The position numbers and the translations under genes are program-made. Shown piece by piece: positions 30,701 to 40,467 of a DNA stretch of 64,000 nt. The notes beneath the pieces are model-generated. The model worked only from the letters and a program-made list of their open reading frames with translations. It was not told the DNA's origin and searched no databases. The stretch spans positions 558,001 to 622,000 of the forward strand of contig SDOX01000001.1 of the NCBI GenBank assembly GCA_004565275.1. Reading direction: 5' to 3'. Each line of letters starts with the position of its first letter. The stretch's first letter is position 1. The stretch comes from Nannochloropsis salina CCMP1776 (Eukaryota; Sar; Eustigmatophyceae; Eustigmatales; Monodopsidaceae).

Positions 30701-33305
30701 TTTCCAAGGAGAGGTGGTGCAGGCCGCCTTGAGAATCACGAACCGGGGACTTGCGCCGGCCGCGCATGTGTACGCGAAGAGCAACCTGCCCTCCTGGGTC
30801 TTTATGCAGGACCCCGCCATGGTTTCGACGGTGGGGTGCAGGACGGGGCCCGCGATGGGTGCGGGTGTGTGCATGAGCATGGTAGGAGTGAGTGGTACCG
30901 TCTTCCGGGTCGTGACAGGCGCGTTGTCCGCGGGGGGGGGGGATGTCAGGATCCCGGTCGTGGGTGGAGGGGGCGTGGGGGGGGGGAAACAAAGGCTTAG
31001 GATCCTCGTCCGTTACGAGCGTCAGCGAATGGAGGAAGTACAAATGGCCGCCGAAGACGGCAAGAACGGCGGGCTAGGCGGAATGCTGGGCGAGAACTAC
31101 CGATTCGCAGAGGTCTCAAAGGAATTGTGCGTCCTCCCATCCATTGCTGTGACTCCCTCGGTCTCACCCTCGTACTCCCGACCCGGCGAATGCGTCCTGT
31201 CCCTCAACGTTTCAAACTACCGCACGGATGGGCGGGCGGTGGATCGACAGGTGGAGCTTCATTCGGTCATGGCTCTTAGCCGACTTTGGACACTCAAACC
31301 CCTGGAGGGCTTTTCTGCCCTCCCTGAGGATAGTAAAGGAGCTGCTGGAAACCTCGTCGTAGACTGGCAAGAGCGCACTACGCTGCACTATCGGCTCACA
31401 CCTGTGGAAAACGAAGGGGAACCTATGGTATTCGAGCACAATCTGCACACCGGAACCTTGCAGGTATCTTCGCCCCCGTCGCCTAACCCTCCATCCCTGC
31501 CTCCGCCTCAGGCTCCCGGCTTGGCCGGCTCGTCCTGGACGTCCCTGGACTTCCTGTACGTGGAAAATGCCAGCCAGTCCTACCGCACCGCCCGCGAGGA
31601 GGCAAGACGTCGGGAGGCCGCCTCTGCGTCCTCTGTCTCGTCCTGCACGGCCTCTGAGGAGACGGGCGGGCGTCGTGAGCGTCTCCCTCTCAGCCTCGGA
31701 GAGATCAAACGCAAAGAAGCGGAAAAGAGGGCTCGCGAAGCCGCCGTCCTTGCCGATAGGAGAGCGGCTGACAGCTCTACGGCGGGCCCCATCCCCTCTA
31801 CCCCCGCCCCGGACCCGTCCTCCCCCACCGCTCGCTCCAGATCGCCCAAGCTCGGCATGGGCATGGAGGGCTCCGGCCACGGAGGGCACCTGGCCGCCCT
31901 GGTCCCCCGCGGACGTGCAACAATCAACCTCCTCCTGACCTGGCGCCTGGCAACGACTGTTTACACGCCTCAAAGTCCCGCAGCCCAGGCGGAGACGGCC
32001 AGCTCGCGGACTGTGGACTCCGGCGACATCCTCCCGTGCCAGCGTGTGTGCCGGGGTCAGCATCAGATCCTAAACCACGCCGTTCGCCCCCTGACCCTCG
32101 ACCCTACCACCGCTGCTCCCCTGACCATCACTGTGGACGCCCCCTCCCAAGTCTCGGGGTGCCTGGGGCCCGAGGGGCTCCTCCGTGAATGCCAGGTGGA
32201 CGTGCTAGTGACAGTCCATAATCGCATGACCGACATGCCGGTTGACTTCGTCTTCGAAGCCTTGGGGGCACCTTCCGGGAAACGGCAGAGTGCCAACAAG
32301 GCGGCAGCGTCCCCCTCTTTCCTGTGGGTGGGGACTACCAGTCGGGGCATCAAGTGTATGGCGCCAGGGGCGAGCGTTCAGCTCCCACTTCGCGCCATAT
32401 TTCTGCGTCCCGGCGTGTACGACCTGAACCGCTTCCGCTTCGTAGCGCACATGCCAGCCTCCTCTCCTCAGATCGTCGCGGGGGTGGTTGGTTCCCGCCT
32501 GAAGCTCCTGCATGGCAACACAGTGCGCGTTCCCTACATTTTCTCCGCCCAGTATCTGATAAAGGTCTCGGCTGCCCCGCCTCCTCCCTCCGATGTCCCT
32601 GCTCCCCTAACCGCGGCCGTCGCCCCTACGGCCAGCCAGAGCTTGAGGGTAAATACCGGCTTCCTGATGCGTGGAGGCGAACGAGAATACGAGGGAGAGC
32701 GACCAGGAATACGGGGGGAGGATGATGGATTGGGCCGAGACGCCTCGTCGATCCTCCATTCGCGGTCAGGCATCGCCTCCGTGGGCGGTGACGACGACCC
32801 GAAGCGACCGGAGGCTCTGGTCACGCTGGTGGAGCAGGTGCGGGGAGGAAGGAAGGTCGGGAGGGAGGGAGAAGAGCAACGAGAGCTGGTAGCCGATGCG
32901 GCACCGCCTCCGTTGCTCCCAGACGCGGGGGCCGAAGAGGCCATGGAGGACGTGGACAGCTTAAACACGCCCTTGGACCGCTCTCTGGCGGGCGGGCGGG
33001 AGGAGGGGGAGGCGGTGGAGCGGGAGACAAGGGGAGGGACGTCGAACGCCGGGTTCCCTCCGTCGGTTCCTGTCCGCCTGGTAGCGAGTCCCTCCTGGGA
33101 AGGGACCCGGCCAGGGGGGCTGGGGGAGGGGGCGGACGCGGGAGAGGAGGGGGAGGTGGAGGTGGCCGAAGATCAAACGTTCAGTGCGGAGGGGCAGGAG
33201 CGAGCGCGTCAGAAACTAGAGCTTGAGGAAGCCGGGGAGGTGGGAGAGGAGGAGGTCAAAGAAGGGGGAGGGGGTGGGTTGGGGGCGGCAGCGGGCGGAC
33301 CTTAG
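27750..33305 (+). CDS. TRAPPC8: TRAPPC8/Trs85, TRAPP III tethering complex subunit
   Basis: TRAPPC8/Trs85 defines the TRAPP III complex, a Rab1/Ypt1 exchange factor acting in autophagy and ER-Golgi traffic. The 1851-residue single exon opens with TDEAERICHKNGLLFHELLSAF, then has PAALLVVVSSSD...PIDRF, VYLLLHDE, GACLSSEDLLNLRELA, VTQSRKGVKNFVRSLWRKP, YALGHY-type helices around DYEAALGHYKLVRDD, AVLLEQAAWTF, KFAFYMNMAGRAF, and beta-sandwich regions (PITVSVDVGNPLDVPITLTD; SFLWVGTTSRGIK; ASVQLPLRAIFLRPGVYDLNRFRF), in family order. It is longer than the human protein because of an added C-terminal tail, about the last 270 residues, rich in Gly, Glu and Arg and probably disordered. A long unspliced frame is unusual for this family in other eukaryotes but typical of this genome. 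Confidence 0.88.
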   Translation: MLLGSGGRRQGEGRRPVLAVGTIVTDEAERICHKNGLLFHELLSAFSVADSAVPFRSVSHTVQLHDFRVSFVQASEMAARPQALAEARLAEALTLREGTPEAESAWLSFEEEEGGAVVNVRERDDIGDALAVHDDRMPWYRRFRASLRQSLHYVEPEMLRCPAALLVVVSSSDQTPIDRFKELSLPRHLPAAFQTGQFGSQDVPIVYLLLHDEWEGNERGNGLVCAAELLRQMKSELPTAPSKLLRLNSLPPHSLNLNQAAIWRLPSEVDEPSAESFFPNDPNDPRQRHPVLGGDGVRGACLSSEDLLNLRELALELTEKIVIPAVERRVFTLQATVTQSRKGVKNFVRSLWRKPREAVASTNEQQPQDGATSRSGPSSAASLAASWSPALYRFDRIESQIRLLADSLFVMQDYEAALGHYKLVRDDFKADKAWMHLGSVYEMIALCYHHLSHSTVGNEGSHSAGGPSSHSGGDGRYRREMEGAIEDALKAYFRQVEEEEHASDHLTGPGKGPKDRASRAGSLAARMATRASLLGTEYLLAASPPQAVDAATLLVNAARKETPLCAAVLLEQAAWTFLHGGNMRKFAFYMNMAGRAFLACEAPYPPLERQAIRCYASTLGLYQDSSWRYILEDIHSTLGRELLKLGQPERGLYHLLRLLMRGGAFSPQLPGRSGLSPQEQTGLVRELLQACRIRPRALAWVIPRLECGLKTFVAALHRAGPQERPPDEAHSHEEQALSSVMVDGLRVPLVLEETLRVVQGNEEPLGREVEEMKRELERELKTAAVMGEKGGSMREWVRALGRVAKEEARAAAFLAGGHRDDASRAGRGICWRGRDEPITVSVDVGNPLDVPITLTDMQITASFEDEAPPFQPPRPPSFTASTAPGIQPLSVEAVSVALAPSERKCLHLRIHPRRCGILRVTGLRWRLMGELWGSFVFQSPGPLLQGTLQQRASRARGPDARLVSRVVPELPLLEVEWEGLPETVFQGEVVQAALRITNRGLAPAAHVYAKSNLPSWVFMQDPAMVSTVGCRTGPAMGAGVCMSMVGVSGTVFRVVTGALSAGGGDVRIPVVGGGGVGGGKQRLRILVRYERQRMEEVQMAAEDGKNGGLGGMLGENYRFAEVSKELCVLPSIAVTPSVSPSYSRPGECVLSLNVSNYRTDGRAVDRQVELHSVMALSRLWTLKPLEGFSALPEDSKGAAGNLVVDWQERTTLHYRLTPVENEGEPMVFEHNLHTGTLQVSSPPSPNPPSLPPPQAPGLAGSSWTSLDFLYVENASQSYRTAREEARRREAASASSVSSCTASEETGGRRERLPLSLGEIKRKEAEKRAREAAVLADRRAADSSTAGPIPSTPAPDPSSPTARSRSPKLGMGMEGSGHGGHLAALVPRGRATINLLLTWRLATTVYTPQSPAAQAETASSRTVDSGDILPCQRVCRGQHQILNHAVRPLTLDPTTAAPLTITVDAPSQVSGCLGPEGLLRECQVDVLVTVHNRMTDMPVDFVFEALGAPSGKRQSANKAAASPSFLWVGTTSRGIKCMAPGASVQLPLRAIFLRPGVYDLNRFRFVAHMPASSPQIVAGVVGSRLKLLHGNTVRVPYIFSAQYLIKVSAAPPPPSDVPAPLTAAVAPTASQSLRVNTGFLMRGGEREYEGERPGIRGEDDGLGRDASSILHSRSGIASVGGDDDPKRPEALVTLVEQVRGGRKVGREGEEQRELVADAAPPPLLPDAGAEEAMEDVDSLNTPLDRSLAGGREEGEAVERETRGGTSNAGFPPSVPVRLVASPSWEGTRPGGLGEGADAGEEGEVEVAEDQTFSAEGQERARQKLELEEAGEVGEEEVKEGGGGGLGAAAGGP

Positions 33306-33614
33306 GAAGGAAGAAAGAGAGGTGACGCACACGGCAAAGGGAACATCCCAAGGAGCATCGGTGGACACACTATAAGTAAGAACAAAGCGTAACAAAAAGC
33401 AAATGAACAGTGTTACGCTTGGACTTGAAATCCTTCGCAAGGATTTCTTCGATTTATACAGTATTTACGGCGGAACCAACCCTCGATGACTCTTCAAAAA
33501 TGGTGACAGATGCCACCTAAACCTTAAAGTCTCACTCTACGTCGTCCCGTCTCCTCACAAAATGCAAGCACGACTGTCAGAGAGAGTGAAGCAACTCCCT
33601 GCCCCTCTCCGTCC
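33306..33614. other. Convergent 3' intergenic region
   Basis: About 310 bp between the 3' ends of TRAPPC8 and the phosphatase. Nothing recognised. Confidence 0.4.
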
Positions 33615-34785
33615 TCAGTCGCTTTTCAGCCCGTGCGGGACCTGGTAGGCCTTCAAGGCCTTCACAGAGATGCGCTCCTCCCCCGGCAAAATGGCCAGGG
33701 TCAACTCCCTACCGTAGCAACAGCCTGTGTCCAGGCCGGTCGCCTTCCGGAACACCTGCAGGCCCCTCTTGGCGTCGTGCCCGAACAATAAATGCCGCGC
33801 GTCCGTCGAGCCCTCCCCCCCCTCGCACTCCTTCCCTTCCTGTGACCACACCTTCGCCCAGGGCTCCGCCTCGCCGTTCTCTGGGATGTACTCCACCCCC
33901 ACCCAGGTCCCCTCCCCCCCCTCTTCCGCACGCTTCACACTCCGAATGCGACTCATGTCGGCCGCCTGCTGCATTTGTAGCGGCCGCCCTGGCAGCAAGC
34001 CCGCGTGCACCACGACCACGCCCAGGTGCTCGATGGAGAGTGTGTAAGGCAAGCTGTCCAGCCATGCCACGTCGGCTTCGTCCAGTGCCGCCACAAAGTC
34101 GTAGGCTTGAGGCAGAGACGAGACACCCGTGAACTTGCCGACGCGGAAATACGCAGCCAGGGCGCTGTCGTCGTGATTGCCCCGCACGCTGTAGAAGCCT
34201 TGTGTGCGGCACCACTTGACCGTCTCGGCGGACAGTGGCCCTTTATTGACGAGGTCCCCCACCAGGACCACAGAATCCTTGGCGGCCGTATAGTTCGCCT
34301 TGACCAACAAAGCTTGCAGCTCTTCCAGGCACCCGTGAACGTCGCCGACCACCAGTACGCGCTCCTTGGCCTCGTCACGGGTGAGGATGCGGTGGACGCA
34401 CGCGGGCATTCGTGTCCCGGCCGGCGTCAAAGTCTCATTTGCGAAGGAGGGGAGGCTATGAGGGACTGCCGATACACTTGACGCAGAGAAAAGTGAGGAG
34501 GACGAGAAAGACGGTACAGGAAGGCCTAAGCGCTTTAAAAGGATAGGTGCCGCTTGAAAGGCAGCGGCAGGGCGGTTATTGGCGTACTGTGAAAGAGAAG
34601 GAAAGGGGAAGGAGACTCAGCACATGATTTAGGACAACCTGGGTCTTATCGCTCTCAGGCTGGAACACGGTAGGAATGTTTAAGAAAAAGAGATCAAGTC
34701 GCGTGATTGAGGACGACTCCGTCACGCGTAAATTCGAGGAAGAGGGGCAGAGTGGAAGCAGTGTGGGCTGTGGCGGGTGACTCAT
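33615..34785 (-). CDS. ApaH-like metallophosphatase (calcineurin-like phosphoesterase)
   Basis: Two-metal phosphoesterase of the ApaH-like group, whose members cleave dinucleoside polyphosphates or remove mRNA caps in some protists. All metal motifs are present in order: GDVHGC, GDLVNKGP, RGNHDD, VVVHAG and FGHDAKRG. The core starts at the ATG at 34409. Upstream, the frame stays open to a strong acceptor (ctctttcacag) at 34587, and an upstream exon 34785..34639 (MSHPPQPTLLPLCP...) joins in phase across a 52-bp intron, giving 372 residues with a Ser-rich, targeting-like N-terminal extension. I favour the longer model, but the core start is a valid alternative. Substrate is unknown. Confidence 0.82.
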
Positions 34786-35849
34786 GAGGGAAGTAAAACC
34801 AGGGCATAAGCCATGACAAGAGCTACTTGCAAGGGAACGTTGCCGGCTCTGCTTGTGTATTTTCAGTCATGGGCCCCACAAAATCGAAGACTTACGCGGA
34901 GGAGGCTCAATAGCATCAGACTCATGACCATGGTGTACGTGAGGAGGAAGGGATTCAGTAGCGGGGCTATTCCTTCGCTTACGGCCGTGTTCGTGTCCAT
35001 GCAGGTCCGACAGCCCTGGGCTCGAACAGCTGCCGCACGCTATGAACGTCCCTGTTTATCCTTTTGGACACCTAGGCCAACTGTATAGGATAAAATCGTG
35101 AAAATGATAAGACGGGCGGCACTGTAATTGCCAATAAACCTCGAAGCCGGGCATCCGAAAAAGTCGCCCAGCGAGAAGACAGGGTGAATTCGCCCCAGCC
35201 TGTCCGCGGCACCTCGACTCCCCCGTGGGAAGCCTTGAAAATTAAATCCAGCAACATAAGGCCGAGCTATGTTTTCCTGCTGGCCTCTACAGTTTAAAAT
35301 TGCTGTAGCTAATTTATATCCAAGATCTCATTCACTCCTTCGCTTTTTTAAAAGTGTATTACTCTCCGCAACCTGCCGCATTTTCCAAGATATTTGAGAT
35401 GGGCCACGCCGGAAACTGTGGAAATGTGAAGGTCCAACGTGGCACCACCAATTGCTGCAGTGTACCTTAATTTATACGACATCACGGCGTGCAGTTGATG
35501 GTCCAAGGATCCTAGCCACGTCCGCTGCAGCAAACAAACCGAGGGTACTCTATTAGAGCTCTTTGACGTCACCCGCGACTAGGGTGTAGATAGCTCATAA
35601 TTTTGGTCAGTTAAAGAACAAAAAAAAACGTCATCTCAATTTGGGAATTTTTTCTTTCTAGCATTTAATATATTGGGCTCTCTTGTATCAACCTTCTCGC
35701 TGGCGGCCAAAATTTCTCATCTTCTCTATACACATATTCCCCTAGTATCCCCTCTTGCGCCAGCCGTCATCGTTCCATATTCCGGCCTCGCTCCAAACCG
35801 CGTCCGCACACCCTGCGACCACCTCGCCGGAGAGTGAGAGGGAAGCCCT
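34786..35849. other. Intergenic, about 1.06 kb
   Basis: Between two minus-strand genes: it should carry the phosphatase promoter and the MgtC gene's 3' UTR. A palindromic TGACGTCA lies at 35564-35571. A plus-strand frame at 34813-35088 has no recognisable protein. Several AT-rich stretches; no repeat seen. Confidence 0.35.
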
Positions 35850-37103
35850 CTATTTCTCTCCGCTTCCTGACCCCAGTCCAACCGGCCCTTCTTCTCCTTC
35901 ACCGGCTGTGGCCACCCCGTCGCCTCTGGTCGACTCGCACAAATCACTGGGCTCGGGTACGCCTGCGGCATACTCGTGGATCCCCGGAGCCTCGTCACCC
36001 TCCTCGCACCCATTTGTCTTCAAAGAGGCCTTCGAGGAGCTTCCTCCTCTCTTCGCTGGGGAGGCCCTCCTCGACGGAGCCTTTCCTCTGAAACTTGACG
36101 AGGCGCTTGGGGTGGACGAGTTCGGCCGCCGTGTGCCCACCAAAAAGGGAGAATCGGGGGGCGGAGAAGAAAGCAAGCTTCCGCCCGCCCCACCCGCCAC
36201 CATCAAGGTCTCCTGCCTGGTCAACGGATTGGACGCTGGGACAGAGGAGGCGCCCGTGGGGAAAGGAGTCTTTGCGGCGGGGGCGGCGGGCTTGAGACTG
36301 AAGGCCCTCTCCGCCAGACTGGCCAAATCGCGTCGGCGCAAACGGATCATGCGCGTGAAACGTCCGACGCGCAGGACGCAGACAGCGAGCGCGGCCCCGA
36401 TGAAGGTCAGGAGGTTCAGTCCCGCCCCGCTCGAGACGCCCAGGGCCGCCGAGACCCAGATGGCGGTGGCCGTGGTCAAACCGTTCACTTGCTGGATGCG
36501 CCGCCCGCCCGACCTGGAGGAGTCCTCGAAGCCATTCTGCGATATGACCCCGGCCCCGATGAAACCCACGCCCGAAGCCACCGAGGCCGCCATGCGCGAT
36601 TTGTCCCCCGGGATACCCAGGCTGATGATGGTGAAGATTGCGGCGCCCAGGGAGACCAGAGCCATCGTGCGTAGTCCCGCCGGACGCTCCGAATACCGAC
36701 GTTCAAAGCCAATGGAGGCACCTGCGAACGTTGCCATGAGCAGGCGGGTGATTATCTCGAACTCTGTTATTCCCAGGCTACTTACTGCACTGCTGTGCAT
36801 CTTCACGGCCCCTCGGCGGTGCCGCGGATAAAACAAGGCAGAGCGGTTCCGCACCATGCCCACATTCGTACATGATCTTGCTGCGCACACCATCGATGGC
36901 ACCAGCGACCTTCGCGAGGGTGGGAAAGAATTTTTTGGGTGTGCCACCAGCGCTGAAACCGTGACCCGTGTAGGAGACGGGTGAAAGGCAACTGACAACA
37001 CTGCGTAAGATAGCAACATCCCTGCAGCAAGCCATACCCTGCTACCCTGTGGCCGACAAGCTCGCTGAGAGTGTGCATGGTTGCTGCGCCGTGCCTCTCC
37101 CAT
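35850..37103 (-). CDS. MgtC/SapB family membrane protein with plastid-type presequence
   Basis: MgtC/SapB proteins are bacterial inner-membrane proteins tied to magnesium homeostasis and acid survival. The 417-residue product (ATG at 37103; another in-frame ATG begins MLLSYAVL at about residue 29) has a signal peptide ending ...YAVLSVAFHPS, an A-F junction typical of plastid import in stramenopiles. The MgtC core occupies about residues 115-235: RLLMATFAGASIGFERR, PAGLRTMALVSLGAAIFTI, ASVASGVGFIGAGVIS, VNGLTTATAIWVSAALG, LLTFIGAALAV. This gives four to five membrane helices. The C-terminal 170 residues are Ser/Pro/Gly-rich and disordered, replacing the soluble ACT-like domain of bacterial MgtC. 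Location in a plastid envelope or thylakoid membrane is inferred. Confidence 0.88.
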   Translation of the reverse strand: MGEARRSNHAHSQRACRPQGSRVWLAAGMLLSYAVLSVAFHPSPTRVTVSALVAHPKNSFPPSRRSLVPSMVCAARSCTNVGMVRNRSALFYPRHRRGAVKMHSSAVSSLGITEFEIITRLLMATFAGASIGFERRYSERPAGLRTMALVSLGAAIFTIISLGIPGDKSRMAASVASGVGFIGAGVISQNGFEDSSRSGGRRIQQVNGLTTATAIWVSAALGVSSGAGLNLLTFIGAALAVCVLRVGRFTRMIRLRRRDLASLAERAFSLKPAAPAAKTPFPTGASSVPASNPLTRQETLMVAGGAGGSLLSSPPPDSPFLVGTRRPNSSTPSASSSFRGKAPSRRASPAKRGGSSSKASLKTNGCEEGDEAPGIHEYAAGVPEPSDLCESTRGDGVATAGEGEEGPVGLGSGSGEK

Positions 37104-37674
37104 CCCTGCGTATGGTGAAAACACGCTCGGAGGAGCGCTACGCAAGGAGTGACTCAACTTCCTATGCCGCCGCCTTCCTCTTTGTGATTCTTCCACTTCC
37201 CACGCCGCGAATAAATGCACAATTGTGCCCTGTTCCCAAGCACACAGAGAGCAAACAAGAAAGCATGGTCAACACAGTCGGCGTCGAGAACATGGGGCGC
37301 ATCCATGCTGTCACACGGGGGAGGGCGGAGGGAGGCCGGGGCCCTCCTCTCGGGCAGCTCGGATCCAAGAGAGAGGTTACGCCCGACCGGCCCATGGCCC
37401 CCGCTAAAAATAAAAGCTATCAAGGGGGCAGAAACACACGGCTTGTCTCGATGATAGCATTGCTGGACGAAGAATTCTAAAGAAGCTCTTGTCTTGTATG
37501 GTAAGGGCGAGCTCATACAGTGGTTTAACAATAGCATGGAACGCCATTCTCCTTGCTTTTTCCCATGCCATTACGTTACCTGTACACGACAGACCAACAC
37601 AGGATCAAGAATCAAAATAATCGAGCAAAAATAAACCCGCAATCATTTCGAGATCACGAAAAGAGAACAAGAAA
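37104..37674. promoter_or_regulatory. Divergent intergenic region, MgtC/nucleotide-sugar transporter
   Basis: About 570 bp between head-to-head starts. The minus frame continues upstream to 37220 without an ATG. No convincing element recognised. Confidence 0.35.
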
Positions 37675-39096
37675 ATGGATTTCTTACCGGCGCATCTGCG
37701 CGTCCCTTTGGCTGTCGCGAGTTACTCAGTATGCTCTGGAACCATGCTTCTCTTCAACAAACTGGCAATGCACTACGGTAAGTCAGCGTGTGGCGACTTT
37801 GAAATCGTGAATGAGATAAAGTGAAACGCCTAAATCAAGGCGTTTGCCAGCTTGAACTCATGAAATGAGACGCGGAATAAATCTTGTGGCGGCTGGGAAT
37901 CATAGAAGAAGTCACTAGATTGCCCCCCAATGCTTGAATGCTCGACCCATTGCTCCTCAGGATCAAACACCTTACATGCTTATGTGAGTGGAGAATCACT
38001 TGAGAAGTTTGATGCGACCTCGTGACTAATCCTCCAGGATCTTCCCTCCACAGTCCCTGTTCCAAGCCTAGTGACAGTGATTCAGCTCCTTTCCGCGGTG
38101 GTGATCATCCTCTCGCTCCAATGGGTCCGTGTCATTCCTCCCGACCCTCTTGAGTCCAGTAAAGTGAAACCATACCTACTGTACACTATAGCTTTCGTTC
38201 TCGGTGTGTATTGCAATATGCGCGCCCTGGCCCATTCCAACGTCGAGACCGTCATCATTTTTCGGTCATGCACGCCTTTGGCCGTGGCTCTTTGCGATTA
38301 CATTTTTCTTGGCCGAGAGCTGCCCTCCCAACGCTCTTGTCTCGCGCTCTTGACGATTGCATTGGGCGCATATGGCTATGTCCAGACTGATTCGCAGTTT
38401 AAGATGGATGGCCTTGCGGCCTACACGTGGGCGATCCTCTATTTTGTGACGATTTGCTTCGAGATGACGTACGGGAAAAAGATCACAAGTGGCATAAGGT
38501 TCAACAGCATGTGGGGTCCCACATTTTATACGAACTTTTTATCCGTCACTCCCATGTTCCTGCTGGGCTATCTGATGGGCGACTTCAAAGACTTCTCCGC
38601 CGCGGAAGGGACGAGGGGCTCAGAGGCCGCCGAGCTATGGAAGTGGACAACGGCGGGCGTAGTCATGCTGGTGGTGTCCTCCTTGATGGGCACATTGATC
38701 GGCTACACCAGCTGGAGCTGCCGGTCGCTCGTCTCGGCCACCACCTTCACGCTGGTCGGGGTGATCAACAAGTTCATCACCATCCTCCTGAACGTCTTCA
38801 TTTGGGACAAGCACGCCTCGCCTTTAGGGATTATGGCCTTGGTCCTCTGCCTGATCGGGGGCTCTTTCTATAAGCAGGCGCCTATGAGGCCCACCGACCA
38901 GTCGCTGAATTCCATCGAATTTTTTGCGATGGGGACGGAGCTCGAAAAAGACGAGTTGGCTGAGGTTGAGCGAGAAGCGAATGTAAAGATCACTGAATTG
39001 GATACTGTTCCTCTCATCGTATCCACGGAGGGGAAAAAACTGGCCTTTTTCGGGCATCAAGCAGATGATCGGCAGGCGCCCGCCGGGGCTGTCTAG
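37675..39096 (+). CDS. Nucleotide-sugar transporter (GDP-mannose transporter/GONST-like)
   Basis: Golgi antiporter of the drug/metabolite superfamily feeding sugar nucleotides to glycosylation. Exons 37675..37777 and 38054..39096 join in phase across a 276-bp intron (gtaagt...ccacag) to 381 residues. The first exon gives the opening helix, YSVCSGTMLLFNKLAMHY. Ten hydrophobic helices follow. DYIFLGRELPSQRSCLAL and FTLVGVINKFITILLNVFIW match the GDP-mannose transporter group; GVINK is a variant of the GALNK motif thought to contact the GDP moiety. The C-terminal 60 residues are a charged cytosolic tail. Substrate within the NST family is a prediction. Confidence 0.88.
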
Positions 39097-39675
39097 CCAA
39101 AGAAAGAGACTTCTGAATGTAGTGGGTGATAACAATGGAATATGACTCCTGCCGTACAAGATGGCTTGATGCAAGTTATCATCATGGCCACAAAACCGTC
39201 AGGAAGTCGGACAGGGTTTGCAATATCAGCACAAAGGTTAGAAGGACCTCGAATTTCGACAATCTTTGATAGCTTGACTGAATGTGTGGCAATCAAACTC
39301 TAATAAATGGTATTAAAGAAATAATACCAAAAATTATGCCACTCGTTGAGGACGTCTCATGAGTACTGTGTATCGCGGTGTCTTTTTCTCTAACTGCCAA
39401 CCGTGGGCATGTCTATTTACAAGCCTCTCACACATTTTGAAAATGTACGTTACATTTGCTCAGTTGTTTCTCCTTTTTCACTTTCATGCTGGAACGAGCC
39501 GTTGACGCTCCGCAGCTATAGGAACGCCGGTCCATACAAACTGTGCAATGTATTTAAGTGTAGTCCGCGTAGGTAGATGCGCAATATAACAATAATTAGA
39601 GAACATTACTTTCATTTTTCAAAGTTTTCATTCTTGAGAAATGTCGCAGTAAGAACACAGATGGCGAGGATGCCG
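39097..39675. other. Convergent AT-rich intergenic region
   Basis: About 580 bp between the 3' ends of the transporter and the DUF2231 gene. Nothing recognised. Confidence 0.4.
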
Positions 39676-40347
39676 CTAACACGTTCTTTCCCTCCCATTG
39701 CCGCAAGAACTTACCCCCATCCCATGCTTGTAGACAAGGTCTTGGCCAAGCCATCCAGAAACTGCGAGGAGGACGACGCTGACAAGGCTTAAAATCCAGC
39801 CATTTCTCCAGTAATGATTCCCTTTCGCGCGACCACGGTAGCTATCGTTTTTTGCATCGACATAAATAAATTGGGGGTCGGTCCAAACCGGAACAAGCAA
39901 TGTTTTCTAAATGTGTGCGTACCTAAGATTTATTACTTGTAACATGACAACTCCAGCATTAAGAAGCATGTGGGCGGTGGCAGTTTGCTTTACTTCCTCG
40001 CCTCTGCATGTTAGGCCAAAAAATTGCGAAAGTGCGTGAGCGGATTAAATATACCACTTGTCTAACGCGCATACACGATCACCTGCACTGTACAGACGTT
40101 CAGCTCGGAAAATGGATTAAAAAACGTACACGATAATGGAATATCCAACCAAGCCTGATATAGCTGCTGCTACGGCTGCGGCCACGCCGCCGACGAGCAG
40201 AATATACGCAAATTGGGACCAATCCGAGCCCGCCCAACCGGCCTCGTATACGACGTCGGCGATGAGAGTCATAATAAAAAGGACAATGGGGAAGGCTACT
40301 AACATAGGGTGGATGGGGTGGCCCCAGATATTGGCTTTCGATGGCAT
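39676..40347 (-). CDS. DUF2231 family small membrane protein
   Basis: Three exons, 40347..40130, 40003..39923 and 39841..39676, join in phase (donors gtacgt and gtacgc) to 154 residues. The start reads MPSKANIWGHPIHPMLVAFP, the characteristic GHPxHP opening of DUF2231. Four helices follow: VLFIMTLIADVVYE, FAYILLVGGVAAAVAAAISG, AHMLLNAGVVMLQVIN, and LSLVSVVLLAVSGWLGQDLVY, ending with KHGMGV, another family motif. This family is common in bacteria, and its function is unknown; a heme or electron-transfer role has been suggested for relatives but is not shown here. The conserved His in GHPIHP and in TAHM/KHGM could bind a cofactor (inference). Confidence 0.82.
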
Positions 40348-40467
40348 TTTTACCCTGTTCTTGTAATGCCACACAAAATAGGACGATGAACTTGAAGTGG
40401 GCACTTAAAAGCTGGTGAGAGAAGTTATCAAAGCCAAAGAAAAATCCATAGAGGAAACAGGTTTTCA

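Noticed and set aside
35020-35050. tRNA T-arm-like ctcgaac
   Set aside because: The flanking bases do not form the T stem and no anticodon arm is visible.
839-35571. TGACGT sites as aureochrome targets (839-844, 35564-35571)
   Set aside because: Aureochromes bind TGACGT, but so few sites in this much intergenic DNA are expected by chance.
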